This document shows positions 33,245 through 41,961 of a stretch of 64,000 nt of DNA, one piece after another. Made by a program: the position numbers and the translations under genes. How positions within the stretch are numbered: the first letter of the stretch is position 1; every line of letters begins with the position of its first letter. Source of the DNA: Treponema brennaborense DSM 12168. Its GTDB lineage: Bacteria > Spirochaetota > Spirochaetia > Treponematales > Treponemataceae. The notes under the pieces are model-generated. The model was given only the letters and a program-made list of their open reading frames with translations. It made no database searches and was not told the DNA's origin. Location: assembly GCF_000212415.1 (NCBI RefSeq), contig NC_015500.1:2914001-2978000 (forward strand). The letters are read 5' to 3'.

Positions 33245-34909
33245 ATGTACGAAGACGAATTAGCCCCGGAAATTGCAGCCCTTCTGAACGAGGCACAAAA
33301 CGTAAGTCCGAAAGCGGCAGCCGCATCTGCAGCGCCGATAAAATCCGCCGCAGAACCGGATCCCGTAAAAAAAACCGCCGCCGTCGGCGTACCCGACGTT
33401 GATCTGAGTGTCCGACAATTCCAACCCATACAGGAATTTTTTTCTTCAACACCGTCGCCGATATTCGACGATCCGGCATACTATAAAACGGCGTTGACCG
33501 GAGAATCGGAATCCGCCCAGCGTCTGCACACGCTGCTGACCAAATATCTGACCGCACAGGACCCCAAAGACCGCACCGTATACCGTCAGCAAATAGTCAA
33601 CGTCTACTGGGAATTTCTGCGCTCACTCGCACCGAAAATGAACGATCCGTCGCTCCCGCTGTGTAAGCGTACGCTGATGCGCTTCGCCGTCGTGCTGCCG
33701 TCGCTGTTCACACACGAACAAAAAGAACTGTTTTCCTCCGTCTTTTTTGAAAACACGAGCGGCGAGCCGGTTTTTTATCTGGACGAATGGTTCCGTGAAA
33801 TCGCCGCCGGCAGACTGACGCTGTCTGCCACTGACGAAGCCCGTCCGGCCCGTAAAAACACGGGAAATCCCGCGGAAGAAACGGCCCGCCTCATGCAGCT
33901 GAAAAGCAAAAACTCGGGCAAACTGCAAAACGCGGAAAACTTGCTGAACGCCAAAGAAAGCCAGCGCGCCATGATCGAAGCGGAACTCAAATCGCGCGTC
34001 GATCAGATATGCCAGCACGATGCGGTGATCGGACTGGGAACGCATAAAGCACCGTACTCGGAAAGTCAAAAACGCATGTTCGCCGAAGTCACGGAACGGC
34101 TGCGGCTGCTCGCAAAAATCGATAAAGAACTCGGCAGCAGCCTCGCCGAATTTCAGGAAGCGAAAAACATATCCGATTCACTCGATACGAAAATAAACAG
34201 CGGTCCCGCTGCCATAGAAGTCAGCAAAGCGGACGTGTTTACGGAACTCGACACGGTGCGTCAAATGGCCAAAATGACCGTCGGGCGGCAGGGAAACCAT
34301 TTTCCCGTTTTTACCAGGGAATACTTTCATTGCATGCCGCGCGCAACCGGATTCCGTGAAAACGTCATAGACGTTATGGCGTGGATCGAATCCGTTGATC
34401 CGGGCGCGTTCTGCCGTATCCATAAAAATGTATCGAACCGCATCGTTCCGTACGTCATCCTCATCCCGACGTACGGCGACACCGGTTTCTGCTGGGAACC
34501 GTTCGACCGGTACAACCGTATCACCAGTCGCGGACGCATCGCCGTACCCATGTATCCCAAAGATCTCAAAATCGCGCTGCTCACCGCCGTCGCCGATTTG
34601 CGCTGGCAGGTTGCCAAGGAAAAAGCTTCTTATTATTGGATGGAAGAAGGGCTCACCGGGCAGTACTATCAGTGGCTCGTTGCCCAAAAATTGAAAGGCG
34701 ACGTAAAAGATTATTTCATAAACGATTACGTGCTGTGGATGACAAAAGAAAGCGAAGGCGTTCAGCGGCTCGACAAAGAAGTGCGCGGCGTATTCTGGCG
34801 GCACATGCCGTTCTCGCCGGACATCAAGGAAAAACTGAAAACGCGCAGTCTCGTCTATCAGGAATTGTACCAGCGCGACATAAACCGATCGATGTCGGAC
34901 GGATATTGA
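33245..34909 (+). CDS. Conserved protein of unknown function (spirochaete type)
   Basis: A 554-residue protein without signal peptide or membrane segment. The N-terminal ~60 residues are Ala/Pro-rich. About 90-190 is helical (KYLTAQDPKDRTVYRQQIVN), and about 205-330 is predicted coiled coil (QNAENLLNAKESQRAMIEAE). The C-terminal ~200 residues are compact: FTREYFHCMPRATGFRENVI, then YGDTGFCWEPFDRYNRITSR and SYYWMEEGLTGQYYQW. I do not recognise a catalytic motif. A cytoplasmic structural or scaffold role is possible but unproven. It stands alone with its own leaderless-type promoter and ends in a 10-bp-stem hairpin region. Confidence 0.8.
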   Translation: MYEDELAPEIAALLNEAQNVSPKAAAASAAPIKSAAEPDPVKKTAAVGVPDVDLSVRQFQPIQEFFSSTPSPIFDDPAYYKTALTGESESAQRLHTLLTKYLTAQDPKDRTVYRQQIVNVYWEFLRSLAPKMNDPSLPLCKRTLMRFAVVLPSLFTHEQKELFSSVFFENTSGEPVFYLDEWFREIAAGRLTLSATDEARPARKNTGNPAEETARLMQLKSKNSGKLQNAENLLNAKESQRAMIEAELKSRVDQICQHDAVIGLGTHKAPYSESQKRMFAEVTERLRLLAKIDKELGSSLAEFQEAKNISDSLDTKINSGPAAIEVSKADVFTELDTVRQMAKMTVGRQGNHFPVFTREYFHCMPRATGFRENVIDVMAWIESVDPGAFCRIHKNVSNRIVPYVILIPTYGDTGFCWEPFDRYNRITSRGRIAVPMYPKDLKIALLTAVADLRWQVAKEKASYYWMEEGLTGQYYQWLVAQKLKGDVKDYFINDYVLWMTKESEGVQRLDKEVRGVFWRHMPFSPDIKEKLKTRSLVYQELYQRDINRSMSDGY

Positions 34910-34923
34910 TCCGCATTACGGTG

Positions 34924-34956
34924 CCGCACGCAGGGAACTCGTAAGACTGCGTGCGG
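34924..34956. terminator. Perfect 10-bp hairpin between convergent genes
   Basis: CCGCACGCAG (34924-34933) and CTGCGTGCGG (34947-34956) enclose a 13-nt loop. It sits between two convergent stops. No T tract on either side. Confidence 0.5.
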
Positions 34957-34974
34957 GAACACGCACAGTAACGG

Positions 34975-35247
34975 CTAGTCCCTGCGGTTCCGTCTCTTTC
35001 TGCCGAACAGCGGCTCCAGTTTGTCCTCAAGATTCCACTTTTTGATGACGATGCCGGTCAGTTTTTGCGCGATCAGCATTCCCAAAAAAACGGCCAGAAC
35101 GAACACGAACGGCAGCACGAACGCTCCGTTTTCTTTCAGCGCGAGCAGCGCGATCACCGAAAACAAAACCAGCAAAAGCAGCATTATCACCAAATTGGCC
35201 GCCGTCGTTATCAAAATGAAAATGACAGTCCGTTGTTTTTTCGTCAT
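34975..35247 (-). CDS. Small two-helix membrane protein
   Basis: A 90-residue protein. Two hydrophobic segments (~8-36 and ~42-62) are followed by a basic C terminus ending PLFGRKRRNRRD. AAGGA lies 7 nt before the ATG, which starts 3 bp after the LspA stop. Small proteins of this type follow lspA in treponemes, but I know no established function. Confidence 0.75.
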   Translation of the reverse strand: MTKKQRTVIFILITTAANLVIMLLLLVLFSVIALLALKENGAFVLPFVFVLAVFLGMLIAQKLTGIVIKKWNLEDKLEPLFGRKRRNRRD

Positions 35248-35250
35248 CAG

Positions 35251-35823
35251 TCAGTCCTTCACCGTATTCCGGTTCGATTTCGATTCGTTTTTTACCATAA
35301 TGATAAAAGAAATTATCAGCGTCGCGCCGCAGATCAATACGGACATATCGGCCACGTTGAACGTCGGCCACCGTTCCAGCCCGAACAACCCGTAAAATTT
35401 CACGTCGATAAAATCGACCACGCCTTCGGATCGGAAAAACCTGTCGAACAGATTCCCCAGACCGCCGCCGACGATACCGGCGATCGCCCAGCGCTGTACG
35501 GATGAAAATTCGTTCGTGCGGAAGTACACGACCATCACGACGATCAGCACCGCGAGCGGCGCGAACGCGAACAAAACGCTTCTGATCGTATCCGGCAGAC
35601 CGTTGCCCACGCTGAACGCAATTCCGGGATTATACACGTGCACGATACGCAAAAAACCATTTAAAAAACTCGCGCCCACCGTATACGGCGATATGAACGT
35701 AACGACCAGCCATTTCGTCAGCTGGTCGGCGGCAAAAATCGCAGCCGTCAAAATCAACGGAATTAATTTCCGCTTCAGTCCGGTATTCTTCACAAACTCA
35801 ACAGGTACAACATCGTCAATCAT
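35251..35823 (-). CDS. lspA: Lipoprotein signal peptidase II
   Basis: A 190-residue membrane aspartyl protease with four hydrophobic segments. The catalytic motifs are present: NPGIAFSVGNG (first) and GGGLGNLFDRFF then VVDFIDVKF (second and third), with the two Asp residues in NLFDR and VDFID. It cleaves prolipoprotein signals before the lipidated Cys, consistent with the many lipoboxes in this window. The start lacks a ribosome site: the -10-like TAGTAT lies 6 nt upstream and TAGACT 17 bp further. Confidence 0.95.
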   Translation of the reverse strand: MIDDVVPVEFVKNTGLKRKLIPLILTAAIFAADQLTKWLVVTFISPYTVGASFLNGFLRIVHVYNPGIAFSVGNGLPDTIRSVLFAFAPLAVLIVVMVVYFRTNEFSSVQRWAIAGIVGGGLGNLFDRFFRSEGVVDFIDVKFYGLFGLERWPTFNVADMSVLICGATLIISFIIMVKNESKSNRNTVKD

Positions 35824-35858
35824 GCAGATATACTATACTATTCAGGTTACAAAGTCTA
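35824..35858 (-). promoter_or_regulatory. Leaderless-type promoter of lspA
   Basis: Minus strand: TAGACT (35853-35858), 17-bp spacer, TAGTAT (35830-35835), ATCTGC, ATG. An overlapping TATAGT 3 bp upstream is an alternative -10, giving a leader of at most 3 nt. Confidence 0.6.
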
Positions 35859-35895
35859 GCTGCATAAAATCGCGCGTTTGCCGAATCGCCGAACG

Positions 35896-36663
35896 TTACA
35901 AACCGGTCGGCACGTCGATAAATACGGTTTCGAGTCCTTTTTCTTCGCCAAGTTTTTTCATTACGAGCGAAACGCCGACCGTTTCCGTCTGATAGTGTCC
36001 GCCGGCAATAACGGTCAGTCCCGCTTCCAACGCAAAATGATACTGTTCGTGCCCGATTTCACCGGTGATATACACGTCGAATCCGGCGGCGGCGGCCTGT
36101 TCCGCGTCGTCTCCGGCACCGCCCGAAATGATCGCGACGGTTCGGATACGTTTATTGCCGAACGGCAGCACGTGCAGCGGCTGCTCCCCGTGCGGAAATA
36201 ATTTTTTTGCAAGCTGCTCGGCCGTCAGCGCTTCGGGCAAACACCCCGCAACGCCGATACTCATTCCGCGCCATAATCCGAACGGTTCAAGCTGCTCGAG
36301 TCCGATTCTGCGCGCAAGACCGTAATTGTTGCCGACTTCTTCATTCGCGTCGAGCGGAATATGACACGCGTACAGCGCCGTATCAGCGTCGAGCAGCGTT
36401 TTGACGCGCCGATACAGTTGAGCGGTTATCGGCTCGCACTGCCCCCAAAACAGTCCGTGATGAACGAACAGCACGTCGGCGCCGTACGCAGCGGCGCGCC
36501 GGATCGTTTCCGCACACGCATCCACTGCGAACGCAACCTTTCCGATCCGTTTTTCGTCCGGCGCGCTGTTCTGGATCTGAATCCCGTTACGCGACGGATC
36601 CGCGGGATATGAATCGATTGCCAAAAATGAGCGGAAATACGTATCAAGTTCGGTTAACGTCAC
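35896..36663 (-). CDS. Nif3-like dinuclear metal-centre protein
   Basis: A 255-residue protein of the NIF3/YbgI family (once annotated GTP cyclohydrolase I type 2). Metal ligands are visible: VLFVHHGLFWG (HH), the internal HIPLDAN, and a C-terminal GHYQTE. Family function is unsettled, although hydrolase activities have been proposed. The GTG start at 36661-36663 overlaps the preceding hydrolase stop by 4 bp, with AAAGGAGG 10 nt upstream. Confidence 0.92.
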   Translation of the reverse strand: MTLTELDTYFRSFLAIDSYPADPSRNGIQIQNSAPDEKRIGKVAFAVDACAETIRRAAAYGADVLFVHHGLFWGQCEPITAQLYRRVKTLLDADTALYACHIPLDANEEVGNNYGLARRIGLEQLEPFGLWRGMSIGVAGCLPEALTAEQLAKKLFPHGEQPLHVLPFGNKRIRTVAIISGGAGDDAEQAAAAGFDVYITGEIGHEQYHFALEAGLTVIAGGHYQTETVGVSLVMKKLGEEKGLETVFIDVPTGL

Positions 36664-37868
36664 GGCAGCAGCCCTCCTTTAAAGACCCGATCGGCCTGTT
36701 CCGCGGCAAGTACCGCGCCGGGAGCGGGAACGGAAGCGTTCCGTACCGGAAAAAAACGTTCAGCAGCGCGCAGCTGAGCTGAAACACTCGACTGAGCTGA
36801 AGCCATGCCGGCAGTACCACCCGAAGCCGCAGAGCTTGAAGCTGCCGAAGCCGCAGAGCTTGAATCCGCAGTGCCGGTGCCGGCGGGAGACGATTGCAGC
36901 GCCGGATGATTCAGCACTGAAAGCAGCGCGTACAGTTCCGGCGCGAGTTGTGCGACAGCCCCGTATCCGTTGCACCAGCCGGAAACGGCGAACGATTCGC
37001 CGGCGGAGTTCCCGCCGTTTATCGTATATATGCCGCTCGCAATATCCGGTTCCGCGGCGGCCGCACCGAACGCCGCCTGGCGGCAGATGCCCTCGCCCGC
37101 AAGAAACACCAGCCTTCCCGCGGCGGCGGCCGGCTTGCCGTACAAATCGAACAGAGCCACGTACTGCATCACCGCGTCGCGGATATAATCCGGCTTTTCG
37201 GCCTCGAACGATACGGGAAAAAACAACGCTTTCCAGCGCAGCAATCCCGACGCGGCGGACACCGTGTTAAAATCGGCTGCAACAACTTCATAGCCGCGGG
37301 AAGCCAGCGCGGCCGCAAACGGCATACTGCGCGCCGCGGTCGAACGCGGATCCGTCGCAAAAAGCACGAGCGGCAGCGGCTCCGGCGCGTCTTCGGGAAC
37401 AAAAACCGACACTTCGGCGTCGAGCGATTCGAACAACCCCTTCCGTTCGGAAAACCCCGTGCGGTACGAACCGGTAAGCAGCAATTTCCGTTCCGCAGCG
37501 CCGAACAGGTCCGCACTCAGCGGAACCGGCCGAAAAAACACGATCGCACCGCCGGCCGCCGCGATCAGTAAAACGGCCGCCACCGACGAAACGTATGCGG
37601 CGGGACTGTACTGCTCCACAAACAGCCGGGAAACCAATCGCGTCAGACTGTGCACGTTTATCACGCACACAAAAAGCGAAAGCACGCACACGGCCAGTAT
37701 CGGCAAATCCGGCTTCCAGGCAAAACACAGCAGAACGCTCAGCACCAAAGCCAGCGGCGCCAAAACGACCACCGCGTCGCGCTGCGATCTTTTTCTTATA
37801 AACACGCGGAAATTGACGATCAATAAAAGAACGAGTATCACCAATTCGCTTACAACAGTATCCGTCAT
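36660..37868 (-). CDS. Membrane protein with alpha/beta-hydrolase-like domain
   Basis: A 402-residue protein. Three to four hydrophobic segments occupy the first ~115 residues, followed by an extracytoplasmic domain with the look of a platelet-activating-factor-acetylhydrolase-like hydrolase: VFVPEDAPEPLPLVLFATD, then RGYEVVAADFNTV. The expected GxSxG elbow is weak: the equivalent segment is VFLAGEGIC without an obvious serine, so activity is doubtful. A Ser/Ala/Gly-rich tract (~335-365) contains a 24-bp tandem DNA repeat. The ATG at 37868 is chosen over the longer frame because it sits exactly 6 nt after TATGAT. Confidence 0.6.
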   Translation of the reverse strand: MTDTVVSELVILVLLLIVNFRVFIRKRSQRDAVVVLAPLALVLSVLLCFAWKPDLPILAVCVLSLFVCVINVHSLTRLVSRLFVEQYSPAAYVSSVAAVLLIAAAGGAIVFFRPVPLSADLFGAAERKLLLTGSYRTGFSERKGLFESLDAEVSVFVPEDAPEPLPLVLFATDPRSTAARSMPFAAALASRGYEVVAADFNTVSAASGLLRWKALFFPVSFEAEKPDYIRDAVMQYVALFDLYGKPAAAAGRLVFLAGEGICRQAAFGAAAAEPDIASGIYTINGGNSAGESFAVSGWCNGYGAVAQLAPELYALLSVLNHPALQSSPAGTGTADSSSAASAASSSAASGGTAGMASAQSSVSAQLRAAERFFPVRNASVPAPGAVLAAEQADRVFKGGLLP

Positions 37869-37903
37869 ACCCGTATCATAAAGCAAAAGCCGAACAATCT
37901 CAA
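37869..37903 (-). promoter_or_regulatory. Leaderless-type promoter of the 37868 gene
   Basis: Minus strand: TTGAGA (37898-37903), 17-bp spacer, TATGAT (37875-37880), ACGGGT, ATG. No ribosome site. Confidence 0.7.
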
Positions 37904-38037
37904 CCGACTGCAAAAACGGCCTTTTTTACGGCAATTTACACTATTTTGTTATAAGGGAAGCAGCTATAATCTCTTTACTTCCTTATCCGTTTGTGTTATT
38001 GTTGTATACATGATTTAAAGTAACAAAGTAGGTCGTT

Positions 38038-39555
38038 ATGTCAGAAAGTAAAAACGCAACTGAAAAAATGCCGCTGCCTGATACCGAAAAAATACGTTCG
38101 GCAATCAAAGCGAGCCTTCCCTTGTCGATTACCACATACACGCTGCCTCATGAAATGGAAATTTACATGAACAGGGTGCTCACGATCTTCCTGCACGAAC
38201 TCGATCAGGATTTCATGACGGAATATTTAACGTACTGTCTGAACGAGCTGATAACCAATTCCAAGAAAGCGAATACGAAGCGTATCTATTTCCGTGAAAA
38301 AGATCTCGACATCACGGATATGCACGACTATACCGTCGGAATGGAACATTTCAAACACGAAACGCTCGGCAACATCGATCATTATCTGGTGCTGCAAAAA
38401 CAGGCGGGCTTGTACGTAAAATTGATCCTGCAAGCCAAAAACAACAAGATAAAACTTGAAATCCGCAACAATTGTGAACTGACCGTATACGAATATAAGC
38501 GAATGCACGACAAATTGTCGCGCGCGCAGCAGTATCATTCCATCGAAGACGCCATGACGCAGCTTCTCGACGAAACCGAAGGAGCCGGTCTCGGACTCAT
38601 CATCCTGATACTGATGCTCCAAAAAATCGGACTGACTGATGAAAATTTCCAGATAGTGTGCGAAAACGGAGAAACGATCACGCGCATCATTCTGCCGATG
38701 AATGAAAATCAGCAGAACCAGATTTCAAGTCTTTCCGCAGAAATCGCGAATCAAATCCAGACCATTCCGAAATTTCCGGAAAACATCACGACGATCAATC
38801 GGCTGCTCAACGATCCCGACTCAAAACTGTCGGACATCGTCATGCACATCAGCAACGACGTATCGCTCACCACCGATCTGCTGCGCATGGTCAACAGCGC
38901 CGCGTTCGGCTTGAACGAACCGTGCACGAACGTCGCGGCGGCCGTAAAACTGATCGGCCTGCGCGGCATCAAAAACCTCATGTACAGCATCGGCACCCTG
39001 CAGAACTTGGATCCGGCGGGCTCGGACAGAAAAGAACTGTGGGATCATTCCGCCCGGACGGCGTTTTACGCGTACAATTTAAGCCGCAATTTCTGCCGCG
39101 CCGAACCGAACCTCATCTCCGTTTCCTACGTATGCGGCCTGCTGCACGACATCGGCAAAATAGTTTTCGACTGCGCGCATCCGGATCTCATCAGCAAACT
39201 GCAAACCCTGTGTACCGAAAAAAACATTCCGCAGCGCGTACTTGAAAAAATCATCGCCGGCGTCAATCATGCGGAGATAGGAGCGCTCGTTACCCGTAAA
39301 TGGAATTTTCCCGAAATCATAACGGATGTTATCAAATATCACCATCTGCCCGAATGCAGCGCTCCCGAAAACCGGAAACTCGTACAAATCGTTTATCTGG
39401 CGAACTTGCTGACTCATTACCAAAAAGGCGAAGTCGATTTTTACCAATTCGATCCGGATGTTCTGGCCGTATTTAAAATCAGTTCCGAAGAACAGCTGAA
39501 AATCATTTCAGACAAACTGCAGGAACATTTTGAACAGCATCCTGAAACGCCCTGA
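38038..39555 (+). CDS. Kinase-type ATPase domain fused to HDOD/HD domain
   Basis: A 505-residue cytoplasmic protein. The N-terminal ~225 residues look like a GHKL ATP-binding domain: LTYCLNELITNSKKANTKRI resembles the N box and EGAGLGLIILILMLQ the G2 box. No phospho-acceptor histidine region, receiver or membrane segment is present. The C-terminal part (~235-450) is an HDOD module with IPKFPENITTINRLLNDPDS and SLTTDLLRMVNSAAFG, and retains HD-type residues in VCGLLHDIGKIVFD and AGVNHAEIGALV. HDOD proteins often act in signalling. The fusion suggests nucleotide- or partner-dependent switching, which is inference. AAGTAGG lies 6 nt before the ATG. Confidence 0.82.
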   Translation: MSESKNATEKMPLPDTEKIRSAIKASLPLSITTYTLPHEMEIYMNRVLTIFLHELDQDFMTEYLTYCLNELITNSKKANTKRIYFREKDLDITDMHDYTVGMEHFKHETLGNIDHYLVLQKQAGLYVKLILQAKNNKIKLEIRNNCELTVYEYKRMHDKLSRAQQYHSIEDAMTQLLDETEGAGLGLIILILMLQKIGLTDENFQIVCENGETITRIILPMNENQQNQISSLSAEIANQIQTIPKFPENITTINRLLNDPDSKLSDIVMHISNDVSLTTDLLRMVNSAAFGLNEPCTNVAAAVKLIGLRGIKNLMYSIGTLQNLDPAGSDRKELWDHSARTAFYAYNLSRNFCRAEPNLISVSYVCGLLHDIGKIVFDCAHPDLISKLQTLCTEKNIPQRVLEKIIAGVNHAEIGALVTRKWNFPEIITDVIKYHHLPECSAPENRKLVQIVYLANLLTHYQKGEVDFYQFDPDVLAVFKISSEEQLKIISDKLQEHFEQHPETP

Positions 39556-39612
39556 CCGGCAAATGCGGAAACGCCATTTTAACGTCAGGCACGTTTTAAC
39601 GCCGAACGCGGA

Positions 39613-40434
39613 TCAGACGCCCTGAAGCGAACGGACCCAAGCCTGCATCAGTATGCCGAACGCCACGCCCACGTTCAAAGACGCTTTCAGCCCTTTCATC
39701 GGGATGGAAACGCGCCCGTAAGTACCCCGTTTCAAAGCTTCCGGACTGACACCGAGTTCTTCCGAACCGATGACGACGATTCCTTCCCGCGGAAACGCGA
39801 ATTCGTCGAGCGGGGTTCCTCCCGTTTCAAGAACGAAAACGGGTACGCCGGCCGGCAGCGCCTCAAGCGGCACGCGCTCCCACGGCATCGTTTCTATGCA
39901 GCCCATGCCGGAACGCAGCGCGCGCGAATGAGCCGGATCCGCACATCCGGGCGAAAGCAGCACACGCTCGGCACCCATTGCTTCGGCAGTTCTGAAAATC
40001 GAACCCAAATTGAACGGCGAACGGATATCTTCGGCATACACCGTTACGCCGCGGTAAAAATCGCGTTCAGCGCAAACCGACTGCGCCGCTTCCGTGCGGT
40101 GAGGCGCGATAACCAAATCCCACTCGGCGGGAAACGTTCCGATGACAGCCAGCAAATGATTGCGCGCGCAGTTGCAGACGCGGCGCTCGTCGAACGGATC
40201 GGCTGCAAGAAGCCGCTCCAATTCACCCGCGGCGGACGGCGGCAGCTGCGGATCTTCAAGCACGACTCGCGCCAGTTTTTTGACGTACTCGCCGCGGCTC
40301 AGAGAGGGGAACGAATAACCGCAGCCGGCTTCCGCAATTCCCGCAATGTCGCGCTCAAGCGCGCCGAAGCACAGCGCCAATTTGCGGCGTTTCTGGCCGC
40401 CGCGCAGATGAGACAATTTGTCGGGTGCGATCAT
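39613..40434 (-). CDS. SpoU/TrmH-family RNA 2'-O-methyltransferase
   Basis: A 273-residue protein. The SPOUT catalytic domain (~140-273) has the three family motifs: VYAEDIRSPFNLGSIFRTAE with the conserved N and R, GIVVIGSEELGVSPE, and GRVSIPMKGLKASLNVGVAF. The N-terminal ~130 residues have Cys and Arg (VCNCARNHLLA) and no assigned domain. It modifies ribose in tRNA or rRNA; the target is unknown. The ATG lies 1 bp after the upstream dehydrogenase stop, so the two are co-translated. Confidence 0.9.
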   Translation of the reverse strand: MIAPDKLSHLRGGQKRRKLALCFGALERDIAGIAEAGCGYSFPSLSRGEYVKKLARVVLEDPQLPPSAAGELERLLAADPFDERRVCNCARNHLLAVIGTFPAEWDLVIAPHRTEAAQSVCAERDFYRGVTVYAEDIRSPFNLGSIFRTAEAMGAERVLLSPGCADPAHSRALRSGMGCIETMPWERVPLEALPAGVPVFVLETGGTPLDEFAFPREGIVVIGSEELGVSPEALKRGTYGRVSIPMKGLKASLNVGVAFGILMQAWVRSLQGV

Positions 40435-40435
40435 A

Positions 40436-41584
40436 TCAATATGCCAATTTGATCAATTCAAACAGATCGTCGGCCGTCATGGAGCGCGGCAGTCCGTTCA
40501 TCAGTTCAAGCTGTCCGGCGTCTTCCGCCGCTAAAGAAAACTGTTCTATGCTGATGGAAAGATCCTTGAGCCGGGAAGGCAGGTTCGCCTGCGCCAACCG
40601 GCGGCGGGCGTTTTCCGCAAGCAGTGCCGCCGCCTGTTCGGGAGCGGCGTCCGCATCCGCAAGCCGCAGCATTCGTGCGATTTTGGCGAGCCGGTCGACC
40701 TTATATTTTGCCATATCTTCTATAATATACGGAAACAGAATTGAAACGGTCAGCGCGCGCGAAATGCGGAAACGGGCGTTTACCGCAAGCGCAAGCAGCG
40801 ACGCCGGCCCCGGAGAGCCGGTCGCAACCGCAAGAGACGCCAAACAGCCGCCCATGGAAAGCAGCACTTCAGGCGGCGTCGTTACCGCAAGCGACTGTCC
40901 GCCGTCGAGCGCGTAGCCGAGTACTTCAAACGCCTTTTCGGCAAGCATGTCGGAAAAGAACGTCGCTTTCTGGGAAACGTACGCTTCAACGGCAAGGCAC
41001 AGCGTTTCTATGGACATGGCGGCTATCTGATTTTCCGTCAGCGACACGGACAGATTGGAATCGAACAGCGCCATTTTACACAGGCCCGGCTGGGCTTTTA
41101 TCAATTTGACGTGACGGCTTCTGGAGTCGACAACCGGAACCCGATCCGTAAAAACGAACGTATCGCGGATAGTCGAAGGAATCGCAATCATCGGCAGCGG
41201 CGCCGTAGACGGAACCGCTCCGTCTATAAAATCGTACAGATCGTGCACTTCGTTATATACGGCGCTCACGGCGCGGCCCAAATTCAGCGTTTTTGCACCG
41301 CCGACGGCGATCAGGCCGTGAACGTGCGCTTTACGGGCAAGAGACAATGCGCGCTGGATTATTTCCGAATCGGCGTCCGCTTCCATTTCGTCGAACTGAA
41401 AGAATTCAACTTTCCGGTCGGTCAGCGACTGCAGAATACCGTCGGCAACACCAAGTTCTTTCACGACCGGATCTATCAGCACGATATAACGGGAACCCCA
41501 GTCGCGGGCAAACTGTCCGGCACGGGCGGCCGTATAAGAGCCGAGTACGATGTTCGGCGAAATTCTAAAAATCAAATCGGACAT
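40436..41584 (-). CDS. Iron-containing alcohol dehydrogenase family protein
   Basis: A 382-residue protein of the group III (Fe-ADH/glycerol dehydrogenase) fold. It opens with a substrate loop (ISPNIVLGSYTAARAGQFAR). NAD-binding residues GLIAVGGAKTLNLGRAVSAV and TAPLPMIAIPSTI are seen. The usual metal-binding His cluster in the C-terminal helical half (HGxxxxxxLxxxxx) is not obvious, so activity or metal may differ from the classical enzymes. GGAG lies 6 nt before ATG 41584. The longer frame overlaps the terminator and is rejected. Confidence 0.75.
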   Translation of the reverse strand: MSDLIFRISPNIVLGSYTAARAGQFARDWGSRYIVLIDPVVKELGVADGILQSLTDRKVEFFQFDEMEADADSEIIQRALSLARKAHVHGLIAVGGAKTLNLGRAVSAVYNEVHDLYDFIDGAVPSTAPLPMIAIPSTIRDTFVFTDRVPVVDSRSRHVKLIKAQPGLCKMALFDSNLSVSLTENQIAAMSIETLCLAVEAYVSQKATFFSDMLAEKAFEVLGYALDGGQSLAVTTPPEVLLSMGGCLASLAVATGSPGPASLLALAVNARFRISRALTVSILFPYIIEDMAKYKVDRLAKIARMLRLADADAAPEQAAALLAENARRRLAQANLPSRLKDLSISIEQFSLAAEDAGQLELMNGLPRSMTADDLFELIKLAY

Positions 41585-41612
41585 ATGTTTCTCCAGATTG
41601 CATAGTTTCAAC

Positions 41613-41647
41613 AAAAAAAGACGGAAGCAACGTTCCGTCTTTTTTTT
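41613..41647. terminator. Bidirectional intrinsic terminator
   Basis: Stem AGACGGAA (41619-41626) / TTCCGTCT (41633-41640) with a 6-nt loop, flanked by A7 on one side and T7 on the other. It serves flgM leftwards, where the U tract follows, and isolates the dehydrogenase gene. Confidence 0.9.
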
Positions 41648-41673
41648 CCTCAGTTGCGAATTCGTGTTTTACG

Positions 41674-41961
41674 TTAAATACCGTAACTGGTCATGATACG
41701 GTCGGCAACAGAATCGATTACGGCGGAATTGATATACGACGGATCCTGTATCTTTTCTTTTACCTGCGCAACCAGGTCGCTGCGGACGTCGGGCGTTTCT
41801 GCGGCAATTTCGGACAAATAATATGCTTCGGCCATTTCCTGCGCTTCTTTCGAGACGGAAATGGAATCAACTCCGGAAGAAACGGACGCTTTTGCCGCGG
41901 TTCGGTGAGAACTCTGCACGTTATTCAGAGGATTTATGCCTCCAAGTTTATCAATCATCAT
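41674..41961 (-). CDS. flgM: Anti-sigma-28 factor FlgM
   Basis: A 95-residue protein. An unstructured N terminus (MMIDKLGGINPLNNVQSSHR) is followed by the FlgM pattern DSISVSKEAQEMAEAYYL and the sigma-28-binding helices DVRSDLVAQVKEKIQDPSYI and SVADRIMTSYGI. FlgM holds FliA inactive until the flagellar hook is complete, so this indicates a flagellated organism. Two consecutive ATGs are possible; AGGCAGG precedes them. The start overlaps the rsmI stop by 11 bp. A strong terminator follows. Confidence 0.9.
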   Translation of the reverse strand: MMIDKLGGINPLNNVQSSHRTAAKASVSSGVDSISVSKEAQEMAEAYYLSEIAAETPDVRSDLVAQVKEKIQDPSYINSAVIDSVADRIMTSYGI

